Positions 22,213 through 33,170 of a stretch of DNA of 64,000 bases are shown here, piece by piece; the first letter of the stretch is position 1, and every line of letters begins with the position of its first letter. The notes under the pieces were generated by a model. That model had not been told where the DNA came from and did no database searches. It worked only from the letters and a program-made list of their open reading frames with translations. This stretch comes from Girardinichthys multiradiatus (Eukaryota; Chordata; Actinopteri; Cyprinodontiformes; Goodeidae). The DNA lies in assembly GCF_021462225.1 (NCBI RefSeq), contig NC_061811.1:20734663-20798662 (forward strand), written 5' to 3'. A program made the position numbers and the translations under genes.

Positions 22213-23765
22213 TCAGCAACAAAGTCTTTGACATCCTTGACCAGCGATGGCCACCAAAACTGAGTTCGAACTGTCTGAATGGTTCTGCTGATTCCTGGAT
22301 GACAAACTAAACGAGAGCAATGACAAGACTCCAGTACCTTAGGCACAAGACGTTCAGGGACAAAACAGCGGTCAGGTGGACATGATGGTGGGATAGGCAG
22401 ATCTCGAATGGCTTCCTGGACCTCCCTTTCCACCTCCACTCGGGAAACAGACAACCTGACGGTTTCAGGAAGGATAAATTCCTCTTCACCCGCAGACTGA
22501 GATTCTTCAGGCCCTTGAATCCGGGATAGGGCGTCAGGTTTGCCATTTTTACTCCCTGGCCTGTAAGATAGGGAGAAATTAAAACGACCAAAAAACAAAG
22601 TCCACCTAGCCTGTCTGGGGTTTAGCCGTTTTGCTGATTTCAAGTACTCCAAGTTCTTATGGTCAGTCCACACCATAAACGGCTCGTTAGTCCCCTCCAG
22701 CCAATGTCTCCACTCTGTCAACGCCAACTTGACAGCCAATAACTCTCTGTCTCCCACGTCGTAATTCCGCTCAGCCTGTGATAGAGTCCTTGAAAAGAAG
22801 GCACATGGGTGAACACGATCATCCTCACCACTTTGGCTTAATACAGCTCTGACCCCAGTGCTTGAGGCATCCACCTCCACAATAAACTGTCTCTCTGGAT
22901 CAGGAGACCGTAACACTGGAGCTGATGTGAAGAGTTCCTTTAACCTATTGAAGGCCTTATCTGCATCCTTATTCCACACAAATTTCACCTTGGAAGAGGT
23001 AAGAGCGTTTAGGGGAGTAGCAACCAGGCTGTAATTTCTAATAAACCTCTTATAGAAGTTTGCGAAGCCTAGAAATCTTTGAAGCTGCTTGCGATCAGTT
23101 GGAACAGGCCATTCCAATACGGCCTTAACCTTGGAGGGGTCGACAAGCACTTGATGTGGGGAAATGATGAAGCCCAAAAAGGAAGTGGTAGTTATGTGGA
23201 ACTCACATTTATCTGCCTTGACGAACAACTGGTTTTGGAGAAGACGTAGGAGAACAGCTCTGACATGTTTTCTGTGGGTTTCCAGATCTTGAGAATAAAT
23301 CAGTATGTCATCAAGATAAACACATACGAATTTACCCACCATGTCTCTTAGAACGTCATTGACCAATGACTGAAAAACTGCAGGAGCGTTAGTAAGTCCA
23401 AATGGCATGACCTTGTATTCATAATGGCCCGTAGGCGTGTTGAAAGCTGTTTTCCACTCATCTCCTTCTCTGATTTGGACCAGATGATATGCATTCCTTA
23501 GATCCAGCTTAGAAAATATTTTGGCTCCCTGGATCTGATCAAAAGCTGTGTTCATGAGTGGTAAGGGATATCTATTTTTAACTGTTATCTCATTAAGGCC
23601 TCTATAATCAATGCATGGTCTCAATGAACCATCCTTCTTCCCAACAAAAAAGAAACCAGCACCTGCAGGAGAGGAAGAGGGTTGAATGTGCCCTGCCTTT
23701 AATGCCTCATCAACATAACTCTCCATGGCCCTGTGCTCTGGACCAGACAATGAATAGGTTCTGCC
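22104..23765 (-). pseudogene. Gypsy pol: reverse transcriptase, RNase H and integrase zinc domain
   Basis: This frame gives RT motifs in order: [46 protein letters not shown] and the active site [12 protein letters not shown]. RNase H follows (VEVDASSTG, the glutamate in [22 protein letters not shown]), then the integrase HHCC finger (H in [12 protein letters not shown]). The RT copies the element RNA and RNase H degrades it. The upstream frame is separated by a single-base deletion near 23765, within the PGTSPLKG region that precedes RT. Confidence 0.92.
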
Positions 23766-24457
23766 TTTAGGGGTGATGTGCCAGGAAGCAAATCAATAGC
23801 ACAATCATAAGGTCTATGGGGTGGCAGAGCTGTGGCCTTGATTTTATTAAAAACCTCCTTTAAATCATGGTATTCTTGCGGTACCTTGGATGAATCCGGA
23901 TAGGTCTCCTCATCTTCATTCTCCACACTGACATCCGTAGCAGCAGACAAAAGACAGTCAGCGGAACATGACTCAGACCAACCCAAAACTTCTTTTTTCT
24001 TCCAGTCGATGTGAGGGTTGTGTTTCTGCAACCAGGAGGCCCCTAGGACTACAGGAAGTTCAGGTGAATTAATGATCATGAAAGTTACTTTTTCTTGATG
24101 ATTACCTCCAACTGTTAAGGTAATCTCCTCCATCCTGAGATGTGAATTGTTCATGCTGTGACCATCCAAAGCTAGCACGTTTCTTGTGTCAGCTGACGGA
24201 ATAAGTTTTATGCCGTTCTTATTTGCAGTTTCGTCCATGAATTCGGTATCTGCTCCTGAATCAATAAACACGGCCCCCTGGAGAGACAAAGAAGAGGTTT
24301 GAAAATGGGCAGGAAACAAGAAGGAGGAGGCAGATAGTTGACTTCGGCTCAGTAGAGACCTCCCTTCCTCTGCTGAGCCTGTCCTTTTAGTGGACACCTG
24401 AGTGCTAAATGTCCCTTCTCTCCACAATAAAAACAGAGCTTGAATCTTCTCCGACAA
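23765..24457 (-). pseudogene. Gypsy aspartic protease region
   Basis: The frame contains [14 protein letters not shown], in which DSGA is the aspartic protease active-site motif, followed by the flap-like region and [17 protein letters not shown], a conserved Gypsy protease end. The protease would process the Gag-Pol polyprotein. It overlaps the end of gag in a shifted frame and runs into RT through a further shift at about 23765. Confidence 0.87.
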
Positions 24458-25206
24458 TCTTTCTCCTCAGGGGTAATCTTGGTTCTGCCCAATTGCATGG
24501 GCTCACAATTATCATTTTCCACAGTGAGAGGTGACCGACTCCTTCTCTCATACCGGTGTGCAGAAAGCTGAGTTAATGATGAGCGACCCTTCTCCTTCCT
24601 TCTCTCTGTCAGCCTAATATCAATGCGAGTAGCCAAATCCTCAAGTTGTTTCAGGGAAGAAGGATAGTCACGGGTCGTTAGCTCATCCTTGATGTCTTTG
24701 TTTAATCCTTTCATGAATGCATCCATTTGTGCTGCCTCATTCCAACGGCTCTCTGCAGCCAACAAATGAAAGTCAATTATATAGGTCGAGACAGGTTGAT
24801 CACCCTGTTTGAGGGACAATAATCCTCTTGCGGCCTCACGACTTGGAATGACCGGGTCAAAAACTCGAATGAGTTCCTTGGAAAAAGTTTACAAGATGCA
24901 GACCTGTTATGCCATTCAGCAGTTCAGCAGAGAAATAACACACGCCACCTTGGAACGTTCAGTGGGAAAGGATGACGGCTGAAGCTCAAAATTAATTTCA
25001 CACTGAGTTAGAAAAGCCCGACACTGGTCGAGTCTCCCCTAAATATCTCAGGCGGAGAGAGGCGTGGCTCCCTTACCTCTGCTGTTGTCCGTGTTATCAA
25101 GATTGCCAAAACATAATGTGGAAATTATTTCCTCCATGCCGGAACCCAACCAGGAAAGGGTCTCATCAACGTGGGTACGCCACTGTTGTGCTGGCGATGG
25201 GTCCAT
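24349..25206 (-). pseudogene. Gypsy gag, interrupted
   Basis: The start is the ATG at 25206, shortly after the 5' LTR (MDPSPAQQWRTHVDETLSWL). Several stop codons break the frame between about 25050 and 24820. The C-terminal part reads DAFMKGLNKDIKDEL, then the zinc knuckle [14 protein letters not shown] (C-x2-C-x4-H-x4-C) at about 24440-24400, then [10 protein letters not shown]. Gag would form the particle and package RNA. Confidence 0.87.
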
Positions 25207-25223
25207 TTTTGGCCAGATTTTTC

Positions 25224-25922
25224 TGCTATGAATCAGAAAAAGGCGGACCCAAGATTCAGCCAGACACAGTACTGAAAGTTTAAAAGATTTATTCAGCCAC
25301 AGGAAAACGTCACACAGGTAACACTCCTCACAGCTTCCAGGAATCACTGAGGCAGAAAGAGGGATTAGTGACTTGTAGTCTCTCCAGATTTTGAAGGGAT
25401 CAGAAAAGCCACTAACCTGCTTTTGTCTTGAGTGGAACTTGAAACCCAGAGGGGAAACCTCAGTGGGCGGCAGGCAATGATCTCCACAGCACAGGTAAGA
25501 AGTGACTCCAGGCTGAATAATCCGAGGGCTAGGCTGGCTCAATAATCCAAGGACAGAAACAGGGTCAACGATCGCAACAAGAGGTGTCAGGCAAGGGGCA
25601 GGCAGAGGCATAAACCAGATGCAGGAAACAAGGTCGACAACCAAAATCCAAATAGTCCGACAGGGAGCAGGCAGAGGCATAAATCCAAAAGGCAAGGCAA
25701 GGTCAAGAACAATGATCAGACAGGAAGGAATGCTGGATATCTACTCACACAATGGCTTTCAAAAATCTGGCACCGTCTGCTTGTCAGAGTCAGTATATAT
25801 CAGGGAAGACACAGGTGCTTGGCATTCCACAGATTGCACTGCACAGCAGCAGCCACCAAGTGCAGCTAATCTGCTGATTGCAGCCAGGGAGCTGGTAGAG
25901 CAGACGTGCCAGAATCATAACA
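25224..25922 (-). repeat. 5' LTR of the Gypsy element
   Basis: Plus-strand start TGCTATGAATCAGAAAAAGG and end AGAATCATAACA. It is followed by GAATC (25923-25927), the right target-site repeat. The gag ATG lies 18 bp inside the element from this LTR, so the primer-binding site must fall in the short stretch around 25206-25223; its tRNA identity is unclear. Confidence 0.93.
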
Positions 25923-26610
25923 GAATCTTTCCCCACTTATTTCAAACTGACTACCAAATAACCATTAACATATTGTAAGATGTTAATTCCATTTCATCAA
26001 GAGGTACTCTGGCATAATAGTTACATTACCAATGATTAATGAACTTAAAGTATGTTCAGAAATGCATCAACAGCAAACAGCATTGGCAATCATTAGTATT
26101 AGCAATTAGCTGCCAGTTCTTTTCTCCATTATTTCAAACTGACTAATAACAACCTTAGTTAGATATTAACAATTGTTCAGCAGATAATTATAGAATAGTT
26201 AAATGCTTTTTGACTAATTATTAACAAGATATTTAACACAATATAGTCAGATCCGCATCATTAACAATTACCATTAGTATTCAATGACATAAGCATTAGT
26301 CATCGGCTATTAATTATTTCCCTCTATAATTCAAACTGAGAATCCATTGTTAAATGTTGACTTAATTTGATCAGAATTTCATTGTGGGGCAATAGCTGCA
26401 TGTTCATTAAGTATTTATTTGCAAGATATTTCATAACATCTGATCAGAAATCCATCATTAGCAATCATTAAAAATAGCATATAGCTCCTGATACTTTCCC
26501 CATTTATTTTAAACTGGCTGCAAACTATTCTGTTTTTTTACATTAAATTTGTTTAGGAGTACATGGTTTGATAAATATCAAACACTTATTAATTAAGCAT
26601 GTCTGAGCAT
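25923..26610. repeat. Degenerate tandem array, period about 180-195 bp
   Basis: An anchor of the form TTTCCCC..TTATTTCAAACTGACT recurs at about 25928, 26121, 26317 and 26495, giving spacings of 193, 196 and 178. Between anchors, TAGCAATCATTAGTATTAGC-type sequence also recurs. The Gypsy element interrupts the array: similar sequence (TTAGCATTAGCAATTTGC) lies to its left at about 20317-20335. Confidence 0.65.
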
Positions 26611-27540
26611 GAGCTGTATATGTATAATATATGCATAACAAAATTTGATCCTAAGGTTATGAAACCTGAAAAACCAAGAAATGAACAAAACAAGTCTGCC
26701 AAGAAAACCATAAAGAGTTGAGGAGAACGATTAGACAGAAACTTTGATTAAAATCAGTGTCAAACTTGACAAATGTTAAACAAAAACAATATTTTTAATG
26801 TAGCATTAGCATATCACAGGGGCTGATGAAAAGTTCTTAAAAAACTGATTTTCAAGAAAGCCCATATAACAAGTTGAGAGAAGAAAGGGAGTTTGTGAAC
26901 ACAAAATATTAAATGTGAAAGAACAGTTTGAGCCCATGTTGCAATGTATAATTTATCGTCATCAGGTGACAGACAAGGCAATATTTTACGGATTAAAACT
27001 GAAATGGACTTGGGGGAAAGAAAAAGGCTTTGAACTGAGTTATGTGAGAAAAAGTAAACTTGTTGAAAAATGTATTATCACTGCATTGGGATTAGTTTTT
27101 CATTAGATTCCCAATGAAATGAAACATTATTGGTAACAGCTTTACTTAAAATAAATTGTATTCCTATTGAAAAGCAGAATAAAAACAGAACAATCATGCA
27201 CAACAGGTTTTTATTCATAAGATTTCCTGGCACAGTTTATGGAAATTGTTACAACCTGTAATGTGCATTTGTCTCCTGTCAAAAATCACTTTAAAGCTCA
27301 AGTGTCATATGCAATTTTCCAACCTGGCCCCAACACTTCCCACACACCTTTGAATGGCACCTGCTAACAGATCCTGCTGTTATCTGCACTGAGATAACAC
27401 TGTGAGTGAAGTGACAAAGCCCTGGGACCTGCCTGTCAACTTCAGAAACATCAAAGGTCCAGGTGCTTGTCTCCAGCTCTTCAGCCGTCACAAATTGCTG
27501 TCTTGTGGCAAAGCTGGGAGCTGAGGTTCAATGAGGACTT
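26610..27540. other. Unassigned AT-rich DNA
   Basis: No gene recognised. The frames at 26915-27106 and 27291-27491 have no domain. Confidence 0.45.
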
Positions 27541-27546
27541 GGATAT

Positions 27547-27705
27547 TCAATTCAATTAAATTCTGATTATTTATATAGCGCCAATTCACAAAAGTCAGGT
27601 ACATACATTCCAATTAATCCTAACCATTGAACAGTGCAGTCAGATTCAGTTATTTATTCAAATTGGATAAGAAGTTTTTCTATCTAAGAAAACCCAGCAG
27701 ATATC
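27547..27705. repeat. Dispersed repeat fragment (uninterrupted copy)
   Basis: TTATATAGCGCCAATTCACA, then AAGTCAGGTACATACATTCC, TCGAACAGTGCAGTCAGATT-like sequence and AGTTTTTCTATCTAAG. The same series is found at 51820-51889 plus 53514-53610, where a Tc1 element splits it. The fragment here is effectively the empty-site version of that locus. Confidence 0.7.
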
Positions 27706-28860
27706 ATAGGTGTATTTTCATTTGCATAAAAATGAAGAACATGTGCAGAATTAATCCCCTTCAGAATTGTAGTTGTTTGGAGGACGTTTGATTCTGAGCA
27801 TGAGGATTTGTTGTGTTTTCATGTGGTATGTTGGCTTGTAAACTTAGAGCAGTGGCTTGTTTGTCGAAAATCAACATGTTTTTTTTTTTTTTTTTTTTAC
27901 CATAGGCTGGGAGATACAAAAATACTTCAGCTTCTTGTCAGCTTCACCTCTGCTACAAAACCCACCCTGCTGCGGCAGATGGAAAGCTGCAAATTGAGGG
28001 ATGTTCTTTAATGCTATAAAGCCCCAGGAGAAGGGAATGCGAGGCTTTTATCAAGGCTTTCACAGTGTTGATGGCTGTATGGGAAACTCATATAAAGGCA
28101 GTGGATAAATGGGAATGCCTTTGTTTATTAATGAGGCAAGAGAAGGATAATATAACAGTAATTTGGAGGCATTTATTGCAGATTTTGGCCTTATAGAGCA
28201 ATCAGTGGTGAATGTAATATAATAAAAACTTCCAAAGTGTGTTTAACGAACAACCAGAGGAAATACTGAGGATTAGAAAATAAGATTCACCTTGCCAATC
28301 ATGTGTACTTTTGTTTTACACAAATGCAATTTAGCTTTCTAATTGTATTAGCAATATTAGGGAGTGTTAGTGTCAAGTTCATGAGAACGATAAGGTTTTG
28401 GTAATATTTCTGAGAAAAAAGCTTCCTTTTTTGATTTCACAAATGGGAAAAAGTAGTTGCTGTTATCATACCCATGAAACATTCTGAGTTACACACCTTT
28501 TAAGACCCAGAACAGTCACTGGAAAAAAGAAACATGGAGTATGGAAAACCTCTGAAGTCAGAAACACTCTAGGAGCTTTCCCTGTCGTTAGCTTATTACA
28601 TCAACTGCTTTTGACCTCGAGTGATGAAATGAAGGAGAATAACGTCAGCAGAAAGAGTAATTGCTCATTCTGTTTTGTCTTTTCTGTCTTTTCTTTTGAA
28701 GGTGCACCATGAGTGATGAATCTTGGGTTACAAATATCAAAACAAGCCCACTCCTCTGCTTCTGCATCTCTCATGTGCAACTAACATTTTTTGGTAATAA
28801 ACAAATTAAAATTCCTTTCTATTTGTGCGGAAATCTACATCATTATGTCTGGACCAAATT
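27705..28860. other. Unassigned AT-rich DNA with a poly-T run
   Basis: A T-run of about 19 lies at 27880-27898. No gene recognised. Confidence 0.45.
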
Positions 28861-29445
28861 AAATGCTGGAACCTCTTTAAAGTGCCTGGTTAAATTTTAT
28901 TTTTCATGGAAATGTACCCACATCAGTAGGGAAATCTCTCTTCGCCTGTGTGAAGCACTTCAGGGACGTGTGCCTTCAGCAACCTCCAACAGTATCAAGA
29001 AGGATTTGCTGAAACACTTCATCTGATTAAGGGGTCAGTTCCTTCTGTAGGTGGAAACGATGGACACAGCAAAGCGGTAAGCTGCAAATAAGGCTAAAAT
29101 GACCACAAACTTCATTTTAGACATGAATTTATTGTATGTTGATATGATGTCCTGGTCATTGTTTTGATAGCATTGTGCCTTGTGCTTATGTTAGCACTGT
29201 GTGCTGCTTTTAGCTCTTTGAAGACGCAACCACACTGCTTGTTTTCAATAGTATTATTACGTAAGCAGTTTAGCATTGTTCTTGCTGTTTTTGTCTTTTT
29301 TCTACGCCACTAGATAATTGTATCTCTATTATCTACAAAAATGGCAAAATGGGTTACAGTAGAACGCTCTTTGACCTGGAGGGGGGATGGATGTGATGTA
29401 CGTCAACAGCATTGAAAGAGACCAGACCAAAGCAAGTTGCTTTTC

Positions 29446-30745
29446 TCTTGCTTTCGGTGGAAGACAAACGTTCTTCTCTGGATACACAATGGATTCTTGG
29501 CAGTAGTGGAAGATTGTGTGTCTGTCTTTGATGTCGGTCGCGGACGTAGAAGATGTGTACATATTTGGACTTTTGATAACAGGATTTCTGCTTTTTGGAG
29601 TTGGTGGTTACCTGGCTTATCGAGTTATTCGCAAAATGTGGGCGGCTGTTCAAAGCTGCCTGCGATGTTGGATGGAGTCAGTAGAGCGATCAACACTCAG
29701 ACTGAAATGTTAATAGAGAAGAATCGCAAGCTGGACACGATTCTTGAACAGAATCGCAGCCTGGCAGCGGTTGGACTCAGAGGTTAAAGGATATAATCTT
29801 GGAGAAGTTGTACGCTCGAGATCTGCGGAAAGTACCAGAAATTTGGCTATTTGGATTCGAAATTGAGACATACCAGTAAAACCCTTAAGGTAGTTGGAAA
29901 TTCATAACTGCCTGAACCACAACATCTATTATTTTTCTAAATCTGTAGCACCAATGTGGCCTTGGCAACTTCTGCTAACTGGCTATAGACAAAATATCTC
30001 CTGGATGTTATATAAACACGACGCTCTTCCCCAGCAGTCCCCTACCAGCTGTGTGCTGATAGGACTATGCGGCCAATTGATAAAGCTTCCACCTCTCTTC
30101 TCAAGGACAATGGCACTTCTATCAGTGTTGACAGTCTAATTCTTGCAAACACACTCAGACGTATATATATTCGGACCCTCAAGATTCCACCGTACCCTTG
30201 CTAAATCTTTACTTATGTGTGTGTTGCTTACCCCTGCTGAGGTTTTTCGTACTATTTCAGACTCTATTCTGCTAAGAATAGATTCATAGATTTTTAGATT
30301 TCTTAGAAGGATTGTATTACAACAATTTCATACCAGAGAAAGCCAAACATTTTTAGTATTTAAAAGGTTTGGACCTACCAGGGACCCAGTTTCTCTACTC
30401 AAGACTTCAGTGAGCGCCCATGACTGTAAGACTGTAACTATTTGAATGATGGGACCACAGCTGCCTCATACCATCAACCTCAAGGATTAATATTATAATT
30501 TTTTTTCTAGCACAGGATGAATTCCTTACCACGGAGGACTTAATGAGCTAATTATGTCTATTAGAAAGATTGGAATAGAACCAGCTCTTACCAGTAAACC
30601 CCCACGGATTATTAATGTCATTTTATTTGATTTTCTGTGTTTGATTTTCTGTATCATTGTAATGTTTTTCCTCGTGTACAGCGCTTTGAGTGCCTTGTTG
30701 CTGAAAAGCGCTATACAAATAAACTTGACTTGACTTGACTTGACT
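29446..30745 (+). mobile_element. Retroposon-like insert with (TTGACT)n tail
   Basis: Comparison with the empty version at 2335-3095 defines this 1.3-kb insert. Its right end has the stem AGCGCTTT...AAAGCGCT, then ACAAATAAA and a TTGACT tail repeated about four times. This closely resembles 3' ends of fish L2-clade LINEs and the SINEs that borrow them. It carries a small reading frame for a membrane/coiled-coil protein near its left end. No RT domain is present, so it is non-autonomous or heavily deleted. Confidence 0.65.
29516..29787 (+). pseudogene. Small transmembrane plus coiled-coil reading frame in the insert
   Basis: One frame (29516-29713) reads MSVADVEDVYIFGLLITGFL and continues with FGVGGYLAYRVIRKM, which is a single strong transmembrane helix followed by a basic end. 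An adjacent frame (to 29787) continues with AINTQTEMLIEKNRKLDTIL and EQNRSLAA, which looks like a short coiled coil. The two match end to end if one base is missing near 29650-29660, so the original was probably one protein of about 80-90 residues. I do not recognise the family and assign no function. It is an unusual cargo for a LINE-tailed element. Confidence 0.45.
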
Positions 30746-30889
30746 CAGACACACCTCAGAACAGGGGAAAAAGAGGGGCCTGTGGAGCTACAATAACAAG
30801 GAATTAAGACCAAAGCCCTGCAGTTCCACTTCATATAGACCACAACTGAATGATTTAAGTGTGAAAAAGAAGAATTTCAAAGCGTGATA

Positions 30890-32620
30890 TCTCCACTTTA
30901 AAAGCATAATTTAATGAGGTCTAGATTTGACATTTTCTATGCTTTTAAATCACTGAGAACATACGCATTTGACATGTTGGTTGAGAATGCAGCCTTGGAT
31001 GGAAAGACGGAGATTTCATGTACTAATTAATTATTTTTAACTAGTAGTTATCTTTGGACATGTCCAAGCTTCAAAAAGACAATTCTGTAAGTGGGTGATT
31101 TTTATTTTTTTTAAGCTAAACTATTAACCAGTTACCTCAAAAAGAAATCTCACAAGATACCAAAACAAACCACTACCGCTAATATACCAGAAGTTGCTAA
31201 CATTATTAATCATACAGCAAAAATGCCAGGAAAAGGTGCAATGGGTAGAAAAATGAAAGATTTAAATGTATTTAATTGTTTCGTTTATTAACAGAATAAT
31301 GAAGATAAATATTAGAAAAAGGAAAACATTAATTAAATTCAAGTACTGAAAAACCTTCTGAGCTAAAATTACATTAATCTAAAGGTTACTGAGTTAAAAA
31401 AAAAATCCTTGCCCTTAACTAAATAAAGTACACACATTGTTTGAAAATGAATTATTCCAGATGCTGTCTTTGTTTTGAGCTCAGAAAAAATCTCTCAATA
31501 TGTAATCACTTCAGTGGCAGCTGGGACATAAAATTTTTGTAGCAGTTTGAGTGCTTCTCCTCAAAACTTCTGAAGATTTCATATTTCCTCGGAACAACAA
31601 GTTCCCCCCGTCGAAACACTTCTGTGCTCCTCCCCAGGGGATTTTTGGGATGTATGCGAGAAAACGAAAGCATGCAACACTCTAAAGGTTTAACATGTCA
31701 GCCTCCTGGTGACTGAGAATCTTCTTATTCAGAACAGGTACAGCTCTAACGTTCAAAGAAAGAGTCAAAGTCTCAAAATAGTAAATATTCTTCTTTTGTT
31801 GGATTCTGTGGGTATGAATGAAGCTTTAAGCAAGCTGACTTGCTCGCTTAATTCCCCTTTGGCCATTTTCTACCCAAACTTGGGACATTATTTAGTGCAA
31901 AAATAGTCTTCTACTTGTTCACCTCCATGTAGTTTTTCAACTGCAGTAACAAAGTGGCTGAGCTTTGTAATGGTAATGAGCTTAAAAATTCATGCTGTTT
32001 ATCATCTTCAAGGTTTATGTTTGCAGTTCTGTGTTCTTGTGGTTTTCTTTTTAAATAAAGAGTTTAAATACTTGGAAAAATATTAGCATATCTGCTATCA
32101 CTGTTGTCTTCTGTTTAAATAGTTTTTGGGGCATGGAATTCTTCAAAGCAGCATGAGTCAGAGAACATCAAAAATTAAGAGAGTCATTGTCAATAACCAA
32201 CTTGGCTATCTTTGAGTCCAAAATACCAATTCTTTAACAGCATTTATGATGAAAGAGCAGGATTCCAAACATAATGAAATGTTGCATCAACCATGTTGAG
32301 TTAATTTGAGAAGAAAAAAAGTTGATAGACCACTTGTTACTCAAAACAGTACTGTACAGAAGTCTAAAAATCTTTTAGCATGGTGCTGATCAACAAACCC
32401 AAACCTAGTAAATGAGTCTCAGCAGTTGGACTTAATTTTCCTTTGGAAATTATCACAAATCTGTGCATGAAGATTAGAGCTATTTCGTTGTGATGTGCTT
32501 TGTTAAAGATTCTCATTGGACATTTTTCTAAGGCAACCCTCTTTCCATGTTTTAGTCCTCCAGCATAGCTTTAGTTGAGAACACAATTCACCATAGAATG
32601 GTGTATGCTTCTTTGTTGTT
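30890..32620. other. Unassigned AT-rich DNA
   Basis: No gene or named repeat recognised. Confidence 0.45.
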
Positions 32621-32624
32621 AGAT

Positions 32625-33010
32625 TCAGGCCTTGTACACACATAGCAGGGTATTTTAAAAAATGAATATCTCCCCTACATTGTTTTTAAAAATACTGCCA
32701 TACACACGTGAGGTTTTTCAGAAAAGTTTTAATCTAAACCAACCCGCAGAAATGCGCTACTGAGCGTAGTTTTAAACACTCCAGACACATAGGGGATGGC
32801 AAAAATGAAACCAATGTCAGCCAATCAGAATCCTTCAAAACAATCTCGACTTCCTGTTAGGTATAAAACATGGCGCCAGGAGGTCCGTTTGTGTGGACAA
32901 AAAAAGAAGTTGAACTTGTTTTAAACAGTTTTAGAATATAAAGCTGATAAAACACGAAGTGTTGATTGGCAATTGTTCACCATTCATTTTACTCCACTGT
33001 ACGTCTGAGT
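32625..33010 (+). pseudogene. Myb/SANT-like DNA-transposon protein relic
   Basis: From the ATG at about 32870 the translation starts MAPGGPFVWTKKEVELVLNS, then hits stops. The pattern W-T-K/R-E-E-V-E-L-L-L-x-S at the start of a small protein matches the Myb/SANT-like proteins carried by several fish DNA transposons. Upstream, TACACACATAGCAGGGTATT and GAATATCTCCCCTACATTG resemble the terminal region of the same element family. Only the first helix region survives; the rest is unrecognisable. Confidence 0.45.
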
Positions 33011-33170
33011 CTACAAACATTGATCACACATTTGACATCAGCGGCGCAATATTTGTTACGGACAGTGATGCGTCAAACTGTAAAAGTCCTTTAGATGGAC
33101 ACACTAAGGCTCTAAAACTGAGTTTTTATAAATTTCATTTTTTTTCAGAGTTCTTCCTCTACTACATTTA

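Larger units (their letters stand above)
20342..25922 (-). mobile_element. Ty3/Gypsy chromovirus with two LTRs
   Basis: Two near-identical LTRs (20342-21042 and 25224-25922) flank gag, protease, RT, RNase H, integrase and a chromodomain, all on the minus strand. LTR ends are TG...CA in element orientation. The flanks are GATTC (20337-20341) and GAATC (25923-25927), a 5-bp duplication with one mismatch. A polypurine tract (AGAGGGGGGG on the minus strand, about 21045-21055) abuts the 3' LTR. The chromodomain places it among fish chromoviruses of the sushi-like type. The LTRs differ at a few percent of sites by eye and the coding region has several frameshifts, so it is old and defective. Confidence 0.93.
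28865..30890 (+). pseudogene. THAP-domain relic repeat, copy 2, split by an insertion
   Basis: This is the plus-strand partner of 2335-3095. It opens with GTGCCTGGTTAAATTTTATT (the AWLNFIF region of copy 1), continues through the C..HF region (translated CVKHF in one frame), then the AAGGGGTCAGTTCCTTCTGT end of the domain. An excellent donor-like GCGGTAAGCTG lies near 29075-29085. Similarity to copy 1 continues through intron-like sequence to about 29445, stops for 1.3 kb, and resumes at about 30745 up to 30890. No open THAP frame remains. The gap is filled by the insert at 29446-30745. Confidence 0.55.

Noticed and set aside
24349..25206. Domesticated gag gene
   Set aside because: A zinc knuckle is present, but the frame has several stops and sits between matching LTRs, so it is a dead retrotransposon and not a co-opted gene.
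25923..26610. CRISPR-like array
   Set aside because: Regular spacing is present, but repeats are long, degenerate and eukaryotic tandem-array-like; no short identical repeats with unique spacers.
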